Source: Thermoleophilia bacterium
GTDB lineage: Bacteria; Actinomycetota; Thermoleophilia; Gaiellales; Gaiellaceae
Reading direction: 5' to 3'
Length of the DNA stretch: 58,911 nt
Assembly (NCBI GenBank): GCA_009694305.1
Contig: SHVL01000009.1
Coordinates: 1 to 58,911, forward strand
This document shows positions 21,117 to 30,232 of this stretch, piece by piece. The position numbers were made by a program, and so were the translations under genes. How positions within the stretch are numbered: position 1 is the stretch's first letter; each line of letters opens with the position of its first letter. The notes under the pieces were generated by a model. The model was not told where the DNA came from, ran no database searches, and saw nothing but the letters and a program-made list of their open reading frames with translations.

Positions 21117-22305
21117 CTACTTGCGGATAACGAACTCGAGCAGGAGGGCGATCAGCAGCGATCCGGCGACTACGCCAAAAACTGGCGGGTAGGCGAGGCC
21201 GCCTACACCGAACTGGCCGATCAGCAAGGTGATTCCGAAGGCCGCGATCGACATACCCAACGCGAACGATGCTGTCGCGACCCCCCAGAGAGCGCGGTGC
21301 CGTGACGGATCGCCTTCGGTGATCTGCTGGCTGCGCAGAAGGAAAGTGGCGATCAACGCCGGCATGGCAAGACCTCCGAGGAAACTCGCGACGGCAAGGG
21401 TCACGGTCGAGGAGCCGGCCAGTAGCAGTGCGACCGCGACGAACTGCACACCGATTTCCACCTCCAGTGTGGTGCGAAGGCCGATCGACCGCGAGCCGAG
21501 GGTGGAGATCAGAGGCCCGATGACCGCTCCAGCGCCGTAGAGGAGAAAAAAGTGTGCGCCGACGCTCACGCCACGCCCGAGGTCGCGCGCGATGTAGTCG
21601 GCGAGGAAGACCATCTCCGGCACCACGCCGACGGCTACCAGTGCGTACTGCACGCAGAAGAGCCGCGCATGCTCTGATTCTTGCTTGACCACGACTGCGG
21701 GCGGCGCCGTGGCGGCCACATCCGCCACGTGGTCGCTGCCGTCAGCAGTGAGAGCACACCGAGCACGATCCAGCCGAGCTCGACGCTGCTCTGCAGCACC
21801 ACCGGCATCAGGGCGCCGGCGGCGACGATGCCAATGGTAAAGCCGTAAAGCACCATCTCACCGATGAAGTCGCGCCGGGACTCCGACACATGGGCAAGGA
21901 CCACGGGCCCGGCAAGAGTCATGATCGTGCCCCCGGCGACGCCCGAGGCAACACGCCAGAAAAAGAACCAGATGAAGGGACGCGAGGAATCGGCGCAGAC
22001 GAGGAACGAGACGGCCACCACCAGCATCGCGGCACGAATCACCGTCGTGGCAGAGATCCGGCGCGCAACGCGCGAGGCGCTCAACGCGCCGATCAGATAG
22101 CCACAGAGGTTCGCGCGGCCAGCAACGAGGCGGTGCTAGCACTCAACCAGCCGTCTGCAACAAGCGCCGGTTGCAACGGCGCGAATGCAAACCGAGCGAG
22201 CCCTTCCCGGAGCACCACAGCGCCGATCGCGGCAGCGGTCGCTACGCCGACCCGTACAGACTGGTCTCCCCGCACACCCGGCTCAGCTTCCGCGCAGGTC
22301 GTCAT
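21117..22305 (-). pseudogene. YbfB/YjiJ-family MFS transporter with two frameshifts
   Basis: Three consecutive frames together spell one MFS protein of about 390 aa. The first begins at ATG 22305 and contains LREGLARFAFAPLQPALVADGWLSAS...SLLAA. It breaks near 22112-22117, where one inserted base would restore AANLCGYLIGALSASRVARR in the second frame. The second frame runs through WFFFWRVASGVAGG and ends around TTWRMWPP near 21690-21725, after which the third frame continues with ARLFCVQYALVAVG to the stop at 21117. The family's G-R-F-A-Y-T-P-L-L-P and GWLSA signatures are clear. Either the gene is dead or two base errors exist in the assembly. Confidence 0.75.
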
Positions 22306-22396
22306 CGATGATGATCACAGGTTGTGGGAACGCAGCTGGACGGACAGCATTCGAAGCTATGCCGCTTCACGGATGATCTCCAGGCCTGTCGCGCTA

Positions 22397-22795
22397 CTAC
22401 TGAACGACACTCACGAACACGGATCTCTCGCGTGGCCCGTCGAACTCACAGAAGAAGATGCCCTGCCACTGACCGAGAGCGAGCGTGCCGTCGTCCCTCA
22501 TCGGGATCAACACGCTCGGGCCCATGAAAGCGGCTCGGATGTGCGTCGGCGCGTTCTCCTCCCCTTCCTCGATGTGCTCCCACGGCCAGCCGGACGGCAC
22601 GATGCGCTCGAGGGCGGTCTCGAAGTCACGGCCGACAGCCGGGTCGGCGTGCTCGTTGATCGTCACCCCGGCGGTCGTGTGCGGCACGTACACGAGCGCG
22701 GCCGAACCGCTCTGCCCGACGAGTGCATCCCTGACGAGCTGCGTGATGTCGAGGAGCTGGGTCTGCCGCTCGGTCTGAACCCTGAGCTCGACCAC
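22397..22795 (-). CDS. yjbQ: YjbQ/UPF0047 family protein (secondary thiamine-phosphate synthase-like)
   Basis: 132 aa from GTG 22795; a start further upstream would run into the ferritin gene. Family hallmarks are YVPHTTAGVTINEHADPAV, then W.HIEEGEENAPTHIRAAFMGPSVLIPM and the ending LALGQWQGIFFCEFDGPR. A homotrimer with a His/Asp/Glu-rich pocket is known for the family. Weak thiamine-phosphate synthase activity has been reported, but the real role is unclear. It lies 7 nt after ferritin on the same strand and is probably co-transcribed. Confidence 0.88.
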   Translation of the reverse strand: MVELRVQTERQTQLLDITQLVRDALVGQSGSAALVYVPHTTAGVTINEHADPAVGRDFETALERIVPSGWPWEHIEEGEENAPTHIRAAFMGPSVLIPMRDDGTLALGQWQGIFFCEFDGPRERSVFVSVVQ

Positions 22796-22802
22796 GGAGA
22801 TG

Positions 22803-23333
22803 CTAGAGCGCCACGCCAGCAGCCGTCGGCGCGCCGATCTCGAGGGGAGTCCCGGCACCGCTCGACTCGCGGACGAGGTAGTCCTCGACGAGCATCACGT
22901 TGTCCTTCAGACGCTCGACCACCTGAAGTAGGGCCGACATCGAGGAGATCTCCTCACGCTGCTCCTGGAGAAACCAGTGCATGAACTGCTCGGCAACGAG
23001 GTCGGTGCTCTCCCGCGCCGTCACGGCGAGCTGCGAGATCTGCTCCGTGACACGCCTCTCCTGATCGAGAGCGAGGGCAACCGGGGCAACGTCGTCCGCA
23101 AACACTGTTTGCGGGGCGGCGACGGCGGAGATCGTCACCGGATCGCCCGAGTCGAGAAGGTACTGCACCATCATCATCGCGTGATTTCGCTCCTCGACCG
23201 ACTGGCGGTAGAAGTGCGCCGCGAGCTGCGGCAGGGTCCGCGCGTCGTAGTGGACGGCTATTGCGATGTACTGCTGCGAGGCGGCAAACTCGTACGCGAT
23301 CTGCTCGTTGAGTTTTTCACAAAAGGATGTCAT
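22803..23333 (-). CDS. Non-haem ferritin
   Basis: 176 aa, one four-helix ferritin domain. The ferroxidase-centre residues are visible as Glu in LNEQIAYEFAASQQY, then VEERNHAMMM (E-E-x2-H) and a later Glu in LDQERRVTEQI. The family also has the MHWFLQEQREE motif near residue 130, present here. Iron is oxidised and stored inside a 24-mer. Start ATG 23333 follows TAGAGT (23346-23341) after 7 nt with no ribosome-binding site. It is divergent from argF with overlapping promoter regions, and an uncharacterised yjbQ gene follows. Confidence 0.93.
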   Translation of the reverse strand: MTSFCEKLNEQIAYEFAASQQYIAIAVHYDARTLPQLAAHFYRQSVEERNHAMMMVQYLLDSGDPVTISAVAAPQTVFADDVAPVALALDQERRVTEQISQLAVTARESTDLVAEQFMHWFLQEQREEISSMSALLQVVERLKDNVMLVEDYLVRESSGAGTPLEIGAPTAAGVAL

Positions 23334-23340
23334 ACGCCGG

Positions 23341-23363
23341 ACTCTAGCGTCCCGGGCTAGCAT
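23341..23363. promoter_or_regulatory. Back-to-back -10-like hexamers for ferritin and argF
   Basis: TAGAGT for ferritin (minus strand, 23346-23341) and TAGCAT for argF (plus strand, 23358-23363) lie only 11 nt apart. Each is 6-7 nt before its start codon. The two promoters overlap almost completely, so polymerase binding at one should exclude the other. Confidence 0.45.
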
Positions 23364-23369
23364 CCCGTC

Positions 23370-24314
23370 ATGGCAGGCATCCCTGACAGCCTGAAGGGCC
23401 GCAGTTACACGCGGGTCTCCGACTGGTCGCGAGAGGAGCTCGAACTCGCCCTCGACCTCGCTGACGAGCTGAAGCAGGAGCGGCTGCGACGCAAGGAGCT
23501 CCGGGTTCTTCCCGGCCGCACGATCGGAATGATCTTCCACAAGCCTTCGACGCGCACCAGGGTCGGGTTCGAGGTAGGCATCGCAGAGCTTGGTGGCATG
23601 GCTCTCTACCTGCCGGCCTCCGACCTGCAGCTTGCGCGCGGCGAGAGCTACCGCGACACGGCTCTCGTGCTCTCCCGCTTTCTGAGCGCCCTCCTGATCC
23701 GCACGTTCGACCAGGCCGAGGTGGACACGTTCGCCGAGCATGCGTCGATCCCGGTGATCAACGGGCTCACCGATCTCGCCCACCCGCTACAGGCACTCGC
23801 AGACGCGATGACGATCCGTGAACGGCTCGGCGGCCTCGAAGGAGTTCGCCTCACCTACCTGGGCGACGGCAACAACGTCTGTCACTCGCTGATGCGGATC
23901 GCGGCGCTCTTCGGCATGCATTTCACGGCCGCGTGCCCAACCGGCTACGAGCCGTCGGCGGCCGTCGTCGCGGCAGCACAGACCGATGCTCTCGTGAGTG
24001 GCGGCTCGGTGAGGCTGACGTCCGACCCGCTCGACGGCTCGGATGCGGCCGACGTGCTGTACACGGACGTCTGGACGAGCATGGGTCAGGAGGAAGAGCG
24101 CGCGCAGCGGCTTCTCGACCTCGAACGCTTCAGCCTCGATGCCGAGCTGCTGTCGGTTGCGAGCCGCGAGGCGGTGGCGATGCATTGCCTGCCCGCCCAC
24201 GTCGGCGAGGAGATCACCGAAGAGGTGCTGTACGGCCCGCGATCGCTCGTGTGGGATCAGGCCGAGAACCGCCTCCACACCCAGAAGGCGATCATGGCGC
24301 TCGTGATCCGCTAG
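23370..24314 (+). CDS. argF: Ornithine carbamoyltransferase
   Basis: 314 aa. The carbamoyl-phosphate site is FHKPSTRTRVGFE, the second is LTDLAHPLQALAD (H-P-x-Q), and the ornithine motif is HCLPAHVGEEI. It joins carbamoyl phosphate and ornithine to citrulline in arginine biosynthesis. The STRTR and HCLP signatures separate it from aspartate carbamoyltransferase. No other arg gene lies in the window. It is followed 8 nt later by a small zincin gene with a good ribosome-binding site, and the two are probably an operon. Confidence 0.95.
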   Translation: MAGIPDSLKGRSYTRVSDWSREELELALDLADELKQERLRRKELRVLPGRTIGMIFHKPSTRTRVGFEVGIAELGGMALYLPASDLQLARGESYRDTALVLSRFLSALLIRTFDQAEVDTFAEHASIPVINGLTDLAHPLQALADAMTIRERLGGLEGVRLTYLGDGNNVCHSLMRIAALFGMHFTAACPTGYEPSAAVVAAAQTDALVSGGSVRLTSDPLDGSDAADVLYTDVWTSMGQEEERAQRLLDLERFSLDAELLSVASREAVAMHCLPAHVGEEITEEVLYGPRSLVWDQAENRLHTQKAIMALVIR

Positions 24315-24322
24315 GAGCCCGG

Positions 24323-24649
24323 GTGAGCTTCGACGACCACGTGCAAGCGGCGCTCGACTCGCTGCCGCCCCACCTCGCCGCGGCGCTCGAGAACATCACC
24401 GTCGTGATCGAGGACGAGCATCCCGACGAGCCCGACCTCTTCGGTCTCTACGAGGGGGTTCCACTCCCGGAGCGCGGCGACATGGCCGGCGAGCTACCCG
24501 ATCGAATCACGATCTTCCAGCTGCCGCTCGAGGACGAGTTCGACGACCCGCAGGAGCTCGAGTCCGAGATCAGAATGACCGTCTTGCACGAACTCGGCCA
24601 CTACTTCGGACTCGACGAGGAGCGCCTGGACGATCTCGGCTACGCGTGA
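24323..24649 (+). CDS. Small zincin-like metallopeptidase family protein
   Basis: 108 aa from GTG 24323, with AGGAG 6 nt upstream in the argF tail. It ends with HELGHYFGLDEERL, i.e. HExxHxxGxxE, typical of the Zincin_1 metallopeptidase family; the N-terminal part LPPHLAAALENITVVIEDEHP is likewise family-like. Substrates are unknown. Its placement directly after argF is frequent in no pathway I know, so I propose only a small Zn protease. Confidence 0.85.
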   Translation: MSFDDHVQAALDSLPPHLAAALENITVVIEDEHPDEPDLFGLYEGVPLPERGDMAGELPDRITIFQLPLEDEFDDPQELESEIRMTVLHELGHYFGLDEERLDDLGYA

Positions 24650-24750
24650 CGCCCACCGGGCCGGAGTCGTCCGCGCGTGCAACGTTGCGTTTCCGTTGCG
24701 TCGCTCCGTGTCACGGGAATGTCCAGGTTCGGTTCAGCGTTTTAACAGGT

Positions 24751-24993
24751 ATGAACATCGTCGAACGCCTCAACGCAGAGATAGAAGAGGTCAGCAAGCG
24801 CCGGACAGAGCTCTGGCATCAGCTGTCCGACCGCCGCAACTCTGACACTACGACGCAGATCAGGGAACTCGAGGCCAGGCTCGCGACTCTCTGGGACGAG
24901 CACCGCACGCTCCGAGCCCGGATCAGGTTCGGTGAGCGCGAGCAGATCATCAAGCGGGCACGGACGCAGGAGCGGCTGGATCGCGTAGCCTGA
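24751..24993 (+). CDS. Small coiled-coil protein, hypothetical
   Basis: 80 aa. Almost entirely charged alpha-helix with heptad-like Leu spacing (NAEIEEVSKRRTELWHQL, IRELEARLATLWDEH). No signal peptide, no cysteine, no known motif. A weak CAGG lies before ATG 24751. The function is unknown. It precedes another coiled-coil protein gene. Confidence 0.6.
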   Translation: MNIVERLNAEIEEVSKRRTELWHQLSDRRNSDTTTQIRELEARLATLWDEHRTLRARIRFGEREQIIKRARTQERLDRVA

Positions 24994-25038
24994 ACCGCCC
25001 CGCTGTGCAAGCGGTGCAACCCGATCTTCCGCCCGCCG

Positions 25039-25044
25039 TACACT
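25039..25044 (+). promoter_or_regulatory. -10-like hexamer TACACT for the coiled-coil repeat protein
   Basis: TACACT lies 7 nt before ATG 25052 with no Shine-Dalgarno. Confidence 0.4.
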
Positions 25045-25051
25045 CTCGGCG

Positions 25052-25804
25052 ATGTCGTTCAAACGAAGAGAACCACCGACCTCGATCGACCAGGAGCGCA
25101 TGGCCCTCCGCGAACAGCACGCGGCCCTCGAGGAGCTGAAGCGCCAGCTGGCCGACCGGGTCGCAGCCGTCCGCGAGCGTGAAGTCGAACTCCAACATGC
25201 ACTCAACGACGTCGTGGCGAGCGAGACGGAAGCGGCCGCCACTGCTCCCGCGCCCGTCGTGCCTCAGAACGCGGAAGGCGCCACGGACGAAGATGCCCTC
25301 CAGGCAGCACGCCGCGAGAAAGAGCTCCTCGAGCGCGAACGCACAATCGCGGAACGCGAGGTGCTCCTGGAGAGCCGTTCGCACGAGCTGGAGAGCCGTT
25401 CGCACGAGCTGGAGAGCCGTTCGCACGAGCTGGAGAGCCGTTCGCACGAGCTGGACGCAATGCACACACCGGCTGAACCACCTCATCACCCCGACGAGGC
25501 AAAGCTCGCACAGATCGACTCACGCGTGGCAGAGCTCCGTGGCGCCGAGACCCTGTTTCTCCGTACCCGTGACGAGCTCGCGGCGCGGAGTGAGGCCGTG
25601 GCCGCGCGCGAGCGGCTCGTCAGTCAGCGCGAGCGAGAAGACGCGGAGGGCGACGATCGGGCTGCGAGCCCGGAGTTCTCGGAGATGGAGGCCCGGCTCC
25701 GCCGGCTCGAGCAACAACAGCAGTCGCCGGGCGAGCAGACCCTCGGATTCTCCGGCGGGCTGCGGAAGCTCGAGCAAGGGACACGGCAGCAGCGACCAAG
25801 CTGA
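25052..25804 (+). CDS. Coiled-coil protein with ESRSHEL heptad repeats, hypothetical
   Basis: 250 aa, rich in Glu, Arg, Ala and Gln. Long stretches have heptad periodicity (residues about 15-60, 85-135 and 165-235). Residues 106-133 are four exact repeats of a seven-residue unit L-E-S-R-S-H-E, matching four exact 21-bp DNA copies. No signal peptide or membrane segment is visible. I recognise no family. It sits between another small coiled-coil protein and a tRNA gene. Confidence 0.7.
   Translation: MSFKRREPPTSIDQERMALREQHAALEELKRQLADRVAAVREREVELQHALNDVVASETEAAATAPAPVVPQNAEGATDEDALQAARREKELLERERTIAEREVLLESRSHELESRSHELESRSHELESRSHELDAMHTPAEPPHHPDEAKLAQIDSRVAELRGAETLFLRTRDELAARSEAVAARERLVSQREREDAEGDDRAASPEFSEMEARLRRLEQQQQSPGEQTLGFSGGLRKLEQGTRQQRPS
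25367..25450 (+). repeat. Four exact tandem copies of a 21-bp coding repeat
   Basis: Copies at 25367-25387, 25388-25408, 25409-25429 and 25430-25450, identical at DNA level and followed by a partial copy (CTGGA). Synonymous sites are also unchanged, so the expansion is recent, and the unit is in frame (seven codons). Confidence 0.95.
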
Positions 25805-25826
25805 CCGCGCTACGCTACAGATGCTC

Positions 25827-25899
<73 letters not shown>

Positions 25900-25941
25900 C
25901 TGAACGACGAGTCGGCCGGCCGCGTGAAGCGGCCGACCGGC

Positions 25942-25947
25942 TACTCT
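25942..25947 (+). promoter_or_regulatory. -10-like hexamer TACTCT for hemH
   Basis: TACTCT lies 7 nt before ATG 25955. A weak GACGGG sits in between. Confidence 0.4.
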
Positions 25948-25954
25948 CGACGGG

Positions 25955-27040
25955 ATGAGCACCTCTGTTCTCAGAGCACCCGCCGACGGCTTCGCGTCCA
26001 CGTTTCCTGAGACGCACTTCGACGCGATACTCGTGGTCTCGTTCGGCGGGCCAGAAGGAATGGATGACGTGATCCCGTTTCTCGAGAACGTCACCCGCGG
26101 CCGCAACGTGCCCCGCGAGCGGCTCGAAGAGGTCGCGCACCACTACGAACTATTCGGGGGCGTCAGTCCGATCAACGCCCAGAACCGCGACCTCATTGCG
26201 GCGCTCCGCACGGAACTCGATACCCACGGCATCGCGCTGCCGATCTACTTCGGCAACCGCAACTGGGATCCGTTCCTTGCCGACGCGCTCGGCCAGATGG
26301 CCGCTGACGGCATCGAGCGGGCTCTCGCGTTCTTCACGTCGGCGTACTCGTCGTACTCGGGGTGCCGCCAGTACCGCGAGGATCTTTTCAACGCCCAGCA
26401 AGAGGTTGGAAAGCAGGCGCCGGAGGTGCTCAAAACCCGCGCATTCTTCAACCATCCGGGCTGGATCGAGGCGAACGCCCATCACGTGCAGACAGCGCTC
26501 GCAGAGTTTCCGGCCGGCGAACGGGTTCATCTTGCTTTCACAGCGCACTCGATCCCGGTCGCAATGGCGCACGCGTGTCGCTACGACGATCAACTCCACG
26601 AGTCGGTCCGGCTCGTGGCCGAAGCCGTCGCTGTCGGCCCCGGTGACACGGCCCTCGTCTACCAGAGCCGGAGTGGCCCCCCGCGTGTCCCGTGGCTCGA
26701 GCCCGACATCCTCGACCATCTCCGCACGCTCGCCGAACAGGGCATCGAGAACGTGGTCGTATCGCCCATCGGGTTCGTCTCAGACCATCTCGAAGTGCTC
26801 TTCGACCTCGACATCGAGGCAGAGGGGGTGGCCCGTGACCTCGGCCTGAACCTCGTTCGGGCATCGAGCGCATCCACGCATCCCGCCTTCGTGGGAATGA
26901 TCCGCTCGTTGATCGAGGAGCGGCTCGGCACCCGTGCAGGTCGGCCTGCGCTCGGTCGCTACGCGGCGAGCCACGACACCTGCCCGACGGATTGCTGCCT
27001 GCCCGGAACCGGTCGCCCGAGTCCCTGGGCGTCCGGCTAG
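25955..27040 (+). CDS. hemH: Ferrochelatase (coproporphyrin-III type)
   Basis: 361 aa. Family motifs: LVVSFGGPEGMDDVIPFL at the start, GGVSPINAQNR, FGNRNWDPF, FTSAYSSYSG, AFTAHSIP (catalytic His in T-A-H-S-I-P) and VSPIGFVSDHLEVLFDLD. It inserts Fe into coproporphyrin III or protoporphyrin IX for haem synthesis. The C-terminal CPTDCC cluster is the kind seen in actinobacterial iron-sulfur-containing enzymes. It ends 1 nt before a converging gene and follows the tRNA. No other haem gene is in the window. Confidence 0.95.
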   Translation: MSTSVLRAPADGFASTFPETHFDAILVVSFGGPEGMDDVIPFLENVTRGRNVPRERLEEVAHHYELFGGVSPINAQNRDLIAALRTELDTHGIALPIYFGNRNWDPFLADALGQMAADGIERALAFFTSAYSSYSGCRQYREDLFNAQQEVGKQAPEVLKTRAFFNHPGWIEANAHHVQTALAEFPAGERVHLAFTAHSIPVAMAHACRYDDQLHESVRLVAEAVAVGPGDTALVYQSRSGPPRVPWLEPDILDHLRTLAEQGIENVVVSPIGFVSDHLEVLFDLDIEAEGVARDLGLNLVRASSASTHPAFVGMIRSLIEERLGTRAGRPALGRYAASHDTCPTDCCLPGTGRPSPWASG

Positions 27041-27041
27041 G

Positions 27042-27494
27042 CTAGAGGCTCTCCTCCTCCGGGCGAACGCTGAAGGCCAGACGCCAGTCCTCGTCGCCGT
27101 CGCCGTTGATCGAGAGCCGCCACTCGTAGCGACTCCCCGGCTCGAGTGACAGCGGCCCGGAGTTGACCGCGAGAGGCAGTTCGAGCGGCGTGCCGGGCTT
27201 GATCCCGGCGGGCCTCCCTACCTCGAACTCGACGTCGTTCAGAAACACGACGGGCTCGCCGTCAGCGTCTCCCTCCTGATCCTCGGCGGGTACCGTCACG
27301 GCCCGACCATCGGCATCGACGAGCTCGAGGCGCAGCGTGTGCCGCCGGTTTGCCTGATCCCACGGCACGTGCACGAGGATCGCAATCCCGAATGGTGTGG
27401 GGTCGGGTCCCGTGAGTGACCAGCCTCCGCCGACGACCGTGAGCTTGCCATCCGCGACCTGAGCGAAATCTGCGAGGAGCATGGTCACCTTCAT
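27042..27494 (-). CDS. DUF6941-like protein, hypothetical
   Basis: 150 aa, start ATG 27494. It begins MKVTMLLADFAQVADGKLTVVGGGWS, the recognisable opening of a small actinobacterial family (DUF6941-like) of unknown role. The rest is a beta-rich domain with acidic loops and a conserved RYEWRLSI block near the end. No signal peptide or membrane segment. It converges on hemH with one base between. Confidence 0.65.
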   Translation of the reverse strand: MKVTMLLADFAQVADGKLTVVGGGWSLTGPDPTPFGIAILVHVPWDQANRRHTLRLELVDADGRAVTVPAEDQEGDADGEPVVFLNDVEFEVGRPAGIKPGTPLELPLAVNSGPLSLEPGSRYEWRLSINGDGDEDWRLAFSVRPEEESL

Positions 27495-27709
27495 GACCCG
27501 TACTCTTGCAGAGCGGCGCAACCCGGGGAAGCAGAGCCATCATGTGATGGCCCTCCTGACGGACTCGAGATACGTGGAACCCCACGTTCGAGTGACGCGA
27601 TTCACTCACGCACGGGGATCTCGGGCCCACACTCGCCCGCCGATGGTCTACCTAGATCGGAAGCGGCCATCCGATGGCAGATACAAGACAACCAACAAGG
27701 GAGCACCCC

Positions 27710-27952
27710 ATGCATCGAAGGCCACTCATGATCCTCGTATTCGCCGTCGTTCTCCTCGTGCTCGCGACGTCTGCAGTCGCCGGGCGTGGCGGACACCCGG
27801 GCGACGGAAGATCGTCCGTCACTCCGCCGCCGCACAAGCACGGCCACTGCCACAAGAAGAAGCACCACCATCCTCCGTGCAAGCATGATCACAAGAAGGG
27901 CGACCGGGGCGAGCACGGTGGCGCACAGGATGAGGGAAGAAGCGATGACTAG
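27710..27952 (+). CDS. Small secreted His/Lys-rich protein, hypothetical
   Basis: 80 aa. Residues 1-24 are a signal peptide (LMILVFAVVLLVLATSAVA). The mature part is almost entirely His, Lys, Pro and Gly (HKHGHCHKKKHHH and KHDHKKGDR), with two Cys. SD CAAGGGA precedes ATG 27710. A metal-binding periplasmic or exported role is inferred from composition only. The stop overlaps the start of the next glycosyltransferase gene, suggesting co-transcription with the polysaccharide operon. Confidence 0.7.
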   Translation: MHRRPLMILVFAVVLLVLATSAVAGRGGHPGDGRSSVTPPPHKHGHCHKKKHHHPPCKHDHKKGDRGEHGGAQDEGRSDD

Positions 27953-29018
27953 CACCATGGAGCTTGGAGGGCCGGCGACCATCGCCGGCCCTCTCTGGCT
28001 CGAGCGGCCCGACCTCCGACTCGTCAACGAGAGCGCCCTCACGCGGCTGCCGGTTGCAAAGCTCGTCATCGTGATCCCGGCTCTGGACGAGGAAGCGACG
28101 ATCGGTGACGTCGTCGCCCGGGTGCCGAGGCAGATCGCCGGCGTCGGCGTCGTCGAGGTGATCGTCGTTGACGACGGGTCGACCGACTCCACCGCCGCCC
28201 TCGCGACGGGCGCCGGAGCCGACGCCATCGTCCATCACGCGCAACGCCGCGGGCTCGTGCACTCGTTCAAGGACGGCATCCATGAAGCGCTCCGGCGGGG
28301 TGCCGCTATCGTCGTCACGCTCGACGCAGACGGCCAGCACGACCCCGCCCAGATCCCCGAACTCATTGCCCCTATTCTCGCCGGTAGAGCAGACATCTCG
28401 CTTGGTGCGCGCTCCCTCGCCAACACGTCGGAGGGTATCTCCTCGACGCGCCGGTACGGGAACATCGCCGGGTCGCGCGTGGCGAGCTCCGTGCTCGGCG
28501 TACAGCTTGCGGATGCAACCTCGGGCTATCGTGCCTTCACCCGCGAGGCCCTCCTCCGGCTCAACGTCGTCTCGCGTTACACCTATACGCTCGAGACCCT
28601 GATCGAGGCGGCGCGCAAGAACCTGACCATCGCGGAGGTCGCCATCCCCGTCCTACCGCGACTCCACGGAGAATCCCGGATGACGCATTCGATCACGCGG
28701 TACATCCGGCGAACCGGTGGCCAGGCAGCCATGTCCGTTGTCCGCGAGAACCTCGTCTCGATCCTCGTCCGGGGGGCCATCGTAGTCGGCCTGATCGCGG
28801 CGGCCTGCACGGCTCTCTTTCTCTTCGGGTACCACGTAGACGGCGCGGGCCGGCACCTGCCGTCGCTCCTCGCGTCCGTGATGACGTCGATCGCCGCTAC
28901 CGGGCTGTTCGTCGCCGCGCTCCTCGCCTCGGGGATCGAGGCCAGCCGCCGGCTGGTCGAAGATGCCCTCTACCACATCCGCTGTGTAGAGCTCCTTCGC
29001 TCGAGCGACAACGACTGA
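27945..29018 (+). CDS. GT2 family glycosyltransferase (polyprenyl-phosphate sugar transferase-like)
   Basis: 357 aa from ATG 27945, with SD GGGAAG. The GT2 domain carries VIPALDEEATIGDVV, VIVVDDGSTDST and LDADGQHDP (D-x-D-like). Two C-terminal hydrophobic segments (about residues 270-340) anchor it. It resembles DPM1/GtrB-type enzymes that make undecaprenyl-phosphate sugars for later GT-C transferases, and two GT-C-like proteins follow in the operon, so this role is plausible. It overlaps the preceding His-rich gene by 8 nt. Confidence 0.88.
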   Translation: MTSTMELGGPATIAGPLWLERPDLRLVNESALTRLPVAKLVIVIPALDEEATIGDVVARVPRQIAGVGVVEVIVVDDGSTDSTAALATGAGADAIVHHAQRRGLVHSFKDGIHEALRRGAAIVVTLDADGQHDPAQIPELIAPILAGRADISLGARSLANTSEGISSTRRYGNIAGSRVASSVLGVQLADATSGYRAFTREALLRLNVVSRYTYTLETLIEAARKNLTIAEVAIPVLPRLHGESRMTHSITRYIRRTGGQAAMSVVRENLVSILVRGAIVVGLIAAACTALFLFGYHVDGAGRHLPSLLASVMTSIAATGLFVAALLASGIEASRRLVEDALYHIRCVELLRSSDND

Positions 29019-29044
29019 TCTCCGAACTGCACCCCGGCCAGCAG

Positions 29045-30232
29045 ATGACCTCGATCACCGATCTTCCCGTGCGACTGCAGTCGGTCGCTACCCGGTCGCC
29101 CCACGTGACAGTGGTGGCGACAACCCACCCTCTCACGGTCGGTGCGGCACCGTTCAACACCGCGATGGTGGCCGCGATGCGACACCGCGGGCCGGTTGAC
29201 CTGATCTCGTGGAAGCGCCCCTACCCTCCGCTCCTCTATCGCACCGCCGCCCACGACCATCTCTCAAACCCTCCCCGGGTCGAATCGGCAGCGTTCATAC
29301 TCGACTGGGCCGATCCGTGGAGCTGGCGGCGGGCCGTGCGACGGATGCGAGAACTCGAGACGGACGCCCTCGTGATTCCGTGGCTTCACCCGGTCGTCGC
29401 GCCTCCCGTCTCATGGCTGCTGAAGCACGCGCCCGCCCGAACAACGCGGGTCGTCGTCTGCCACAACGTCGTCACGCACGAGCGTGTCCCGTTCGGCGAC
29501 CGGATCACGGCCCGCACGCTCCGGCGCGCGGACGTGTTCGTCACCCACGCCCCACATCAGCGCGCCGAACTGGCTACTCTCGGCCTCGCTTCCACGCCCA
29601 TCGTCGAAGCATTCCACCCACGCTTCGTCGCTGCCGACCTCGCACACCCACCAACGGCGGACGCCGTCCTCGGGGAGCGGGCACGGCAGGGCGACCCCGA
29701 CCTCGTTCTTCTCTGCTTCGGAGCTGTCAGGCCGTACAAGGGCGTCGATATCGCGCTCGCGGCACTTCCCCACGTTGACCCGGCACTCACCGTCCGCCTC
29801 GTGATCGCAGGCCGATTCTGGGAGGGACGTGCCGACTACGAGGCTCTGATCCGCACGCTCGGGGTCGAGCGGCAGGTCGAGATTCGTGACAGGTACGTGG
29901 GCAACGACGAGGCCGCTCTTCTGTTTGCTTCGTGTGATGCCGTGGTGCTGCCGTATCGATCCGCGAGCCAGTCCGGGGTCGTTGGGCTCGCGTTTGCGCA
30001 CGAACGCCCCGTGATCGCCACCCGCGTGGGCGGATTGCCCGAAGCGGTGTCCGACGGCATCGACGGGCTCATCGTCTCGCCGGAGGATCCGATTGCGCTC
30101 GCCCGCGCGATCGAGCGGTTGGCCCGTGAACGCACCGGGTTGCGCGAAGGGGTACAGCGAGGCCAGGATGCTCAATCCTTCGACGTCTACGCCGAGTTGC
30201 TCGAGTCCGGCATAGCGAAAACGACCTGTTGA
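29045..30232 (+). CDS. GT4 family glycosyltransferase
   Basis: 395 aa, GT-B fold. The C-terminal domain has FGAVRPYKGVDIALAAL (Lys of the nucleotide-sugar site) and SASQSGVVGLAFAHERPVIATRVGGLPEAV (acidic E-x7-E-like acceptor motif, with the first acidic residue replaced by S). The N-terminal domain holds the HNVVTHERVPFGD acceptor region. It probably adds one sugar to the surface polysaccharide repeat on the cytoplasmic face. It overlaps the next gene by TTGA. Confidence 0.85.
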   Translation: MTSITDLPVRLQSVATRSPHVTVVATTHPLTVGAAPFNTAMVAAMRHRGPVDLISWKRPYPPLLYRTAAHDHLSNPPRVESAAFILDWADPWSWRRAVRRMRELETDALVIPWLHPVVAPPVSWLLKHAPARTTRVVVCHNVVTHERVPFGDRITARTLRRADVFVTHAPHQRAELATLGLASTPIVEAFHPRFVAADLAHPPTADAVLGERARQGDPDLVLLCFGAVRPYKGVDIALAALPHVDPALTVRLVIAGRFWEGRADYEALIRTLGVERQVEIRDRYVGNDEAALLFASCDAVVLPYRSASQSGVVGLAFAHERPVIATRVGGLPEAVSDGIDGLIVSPEDPIALARAIERLARERTGLREGVQRGQDAQSFDVYAELLESGIAKTTC

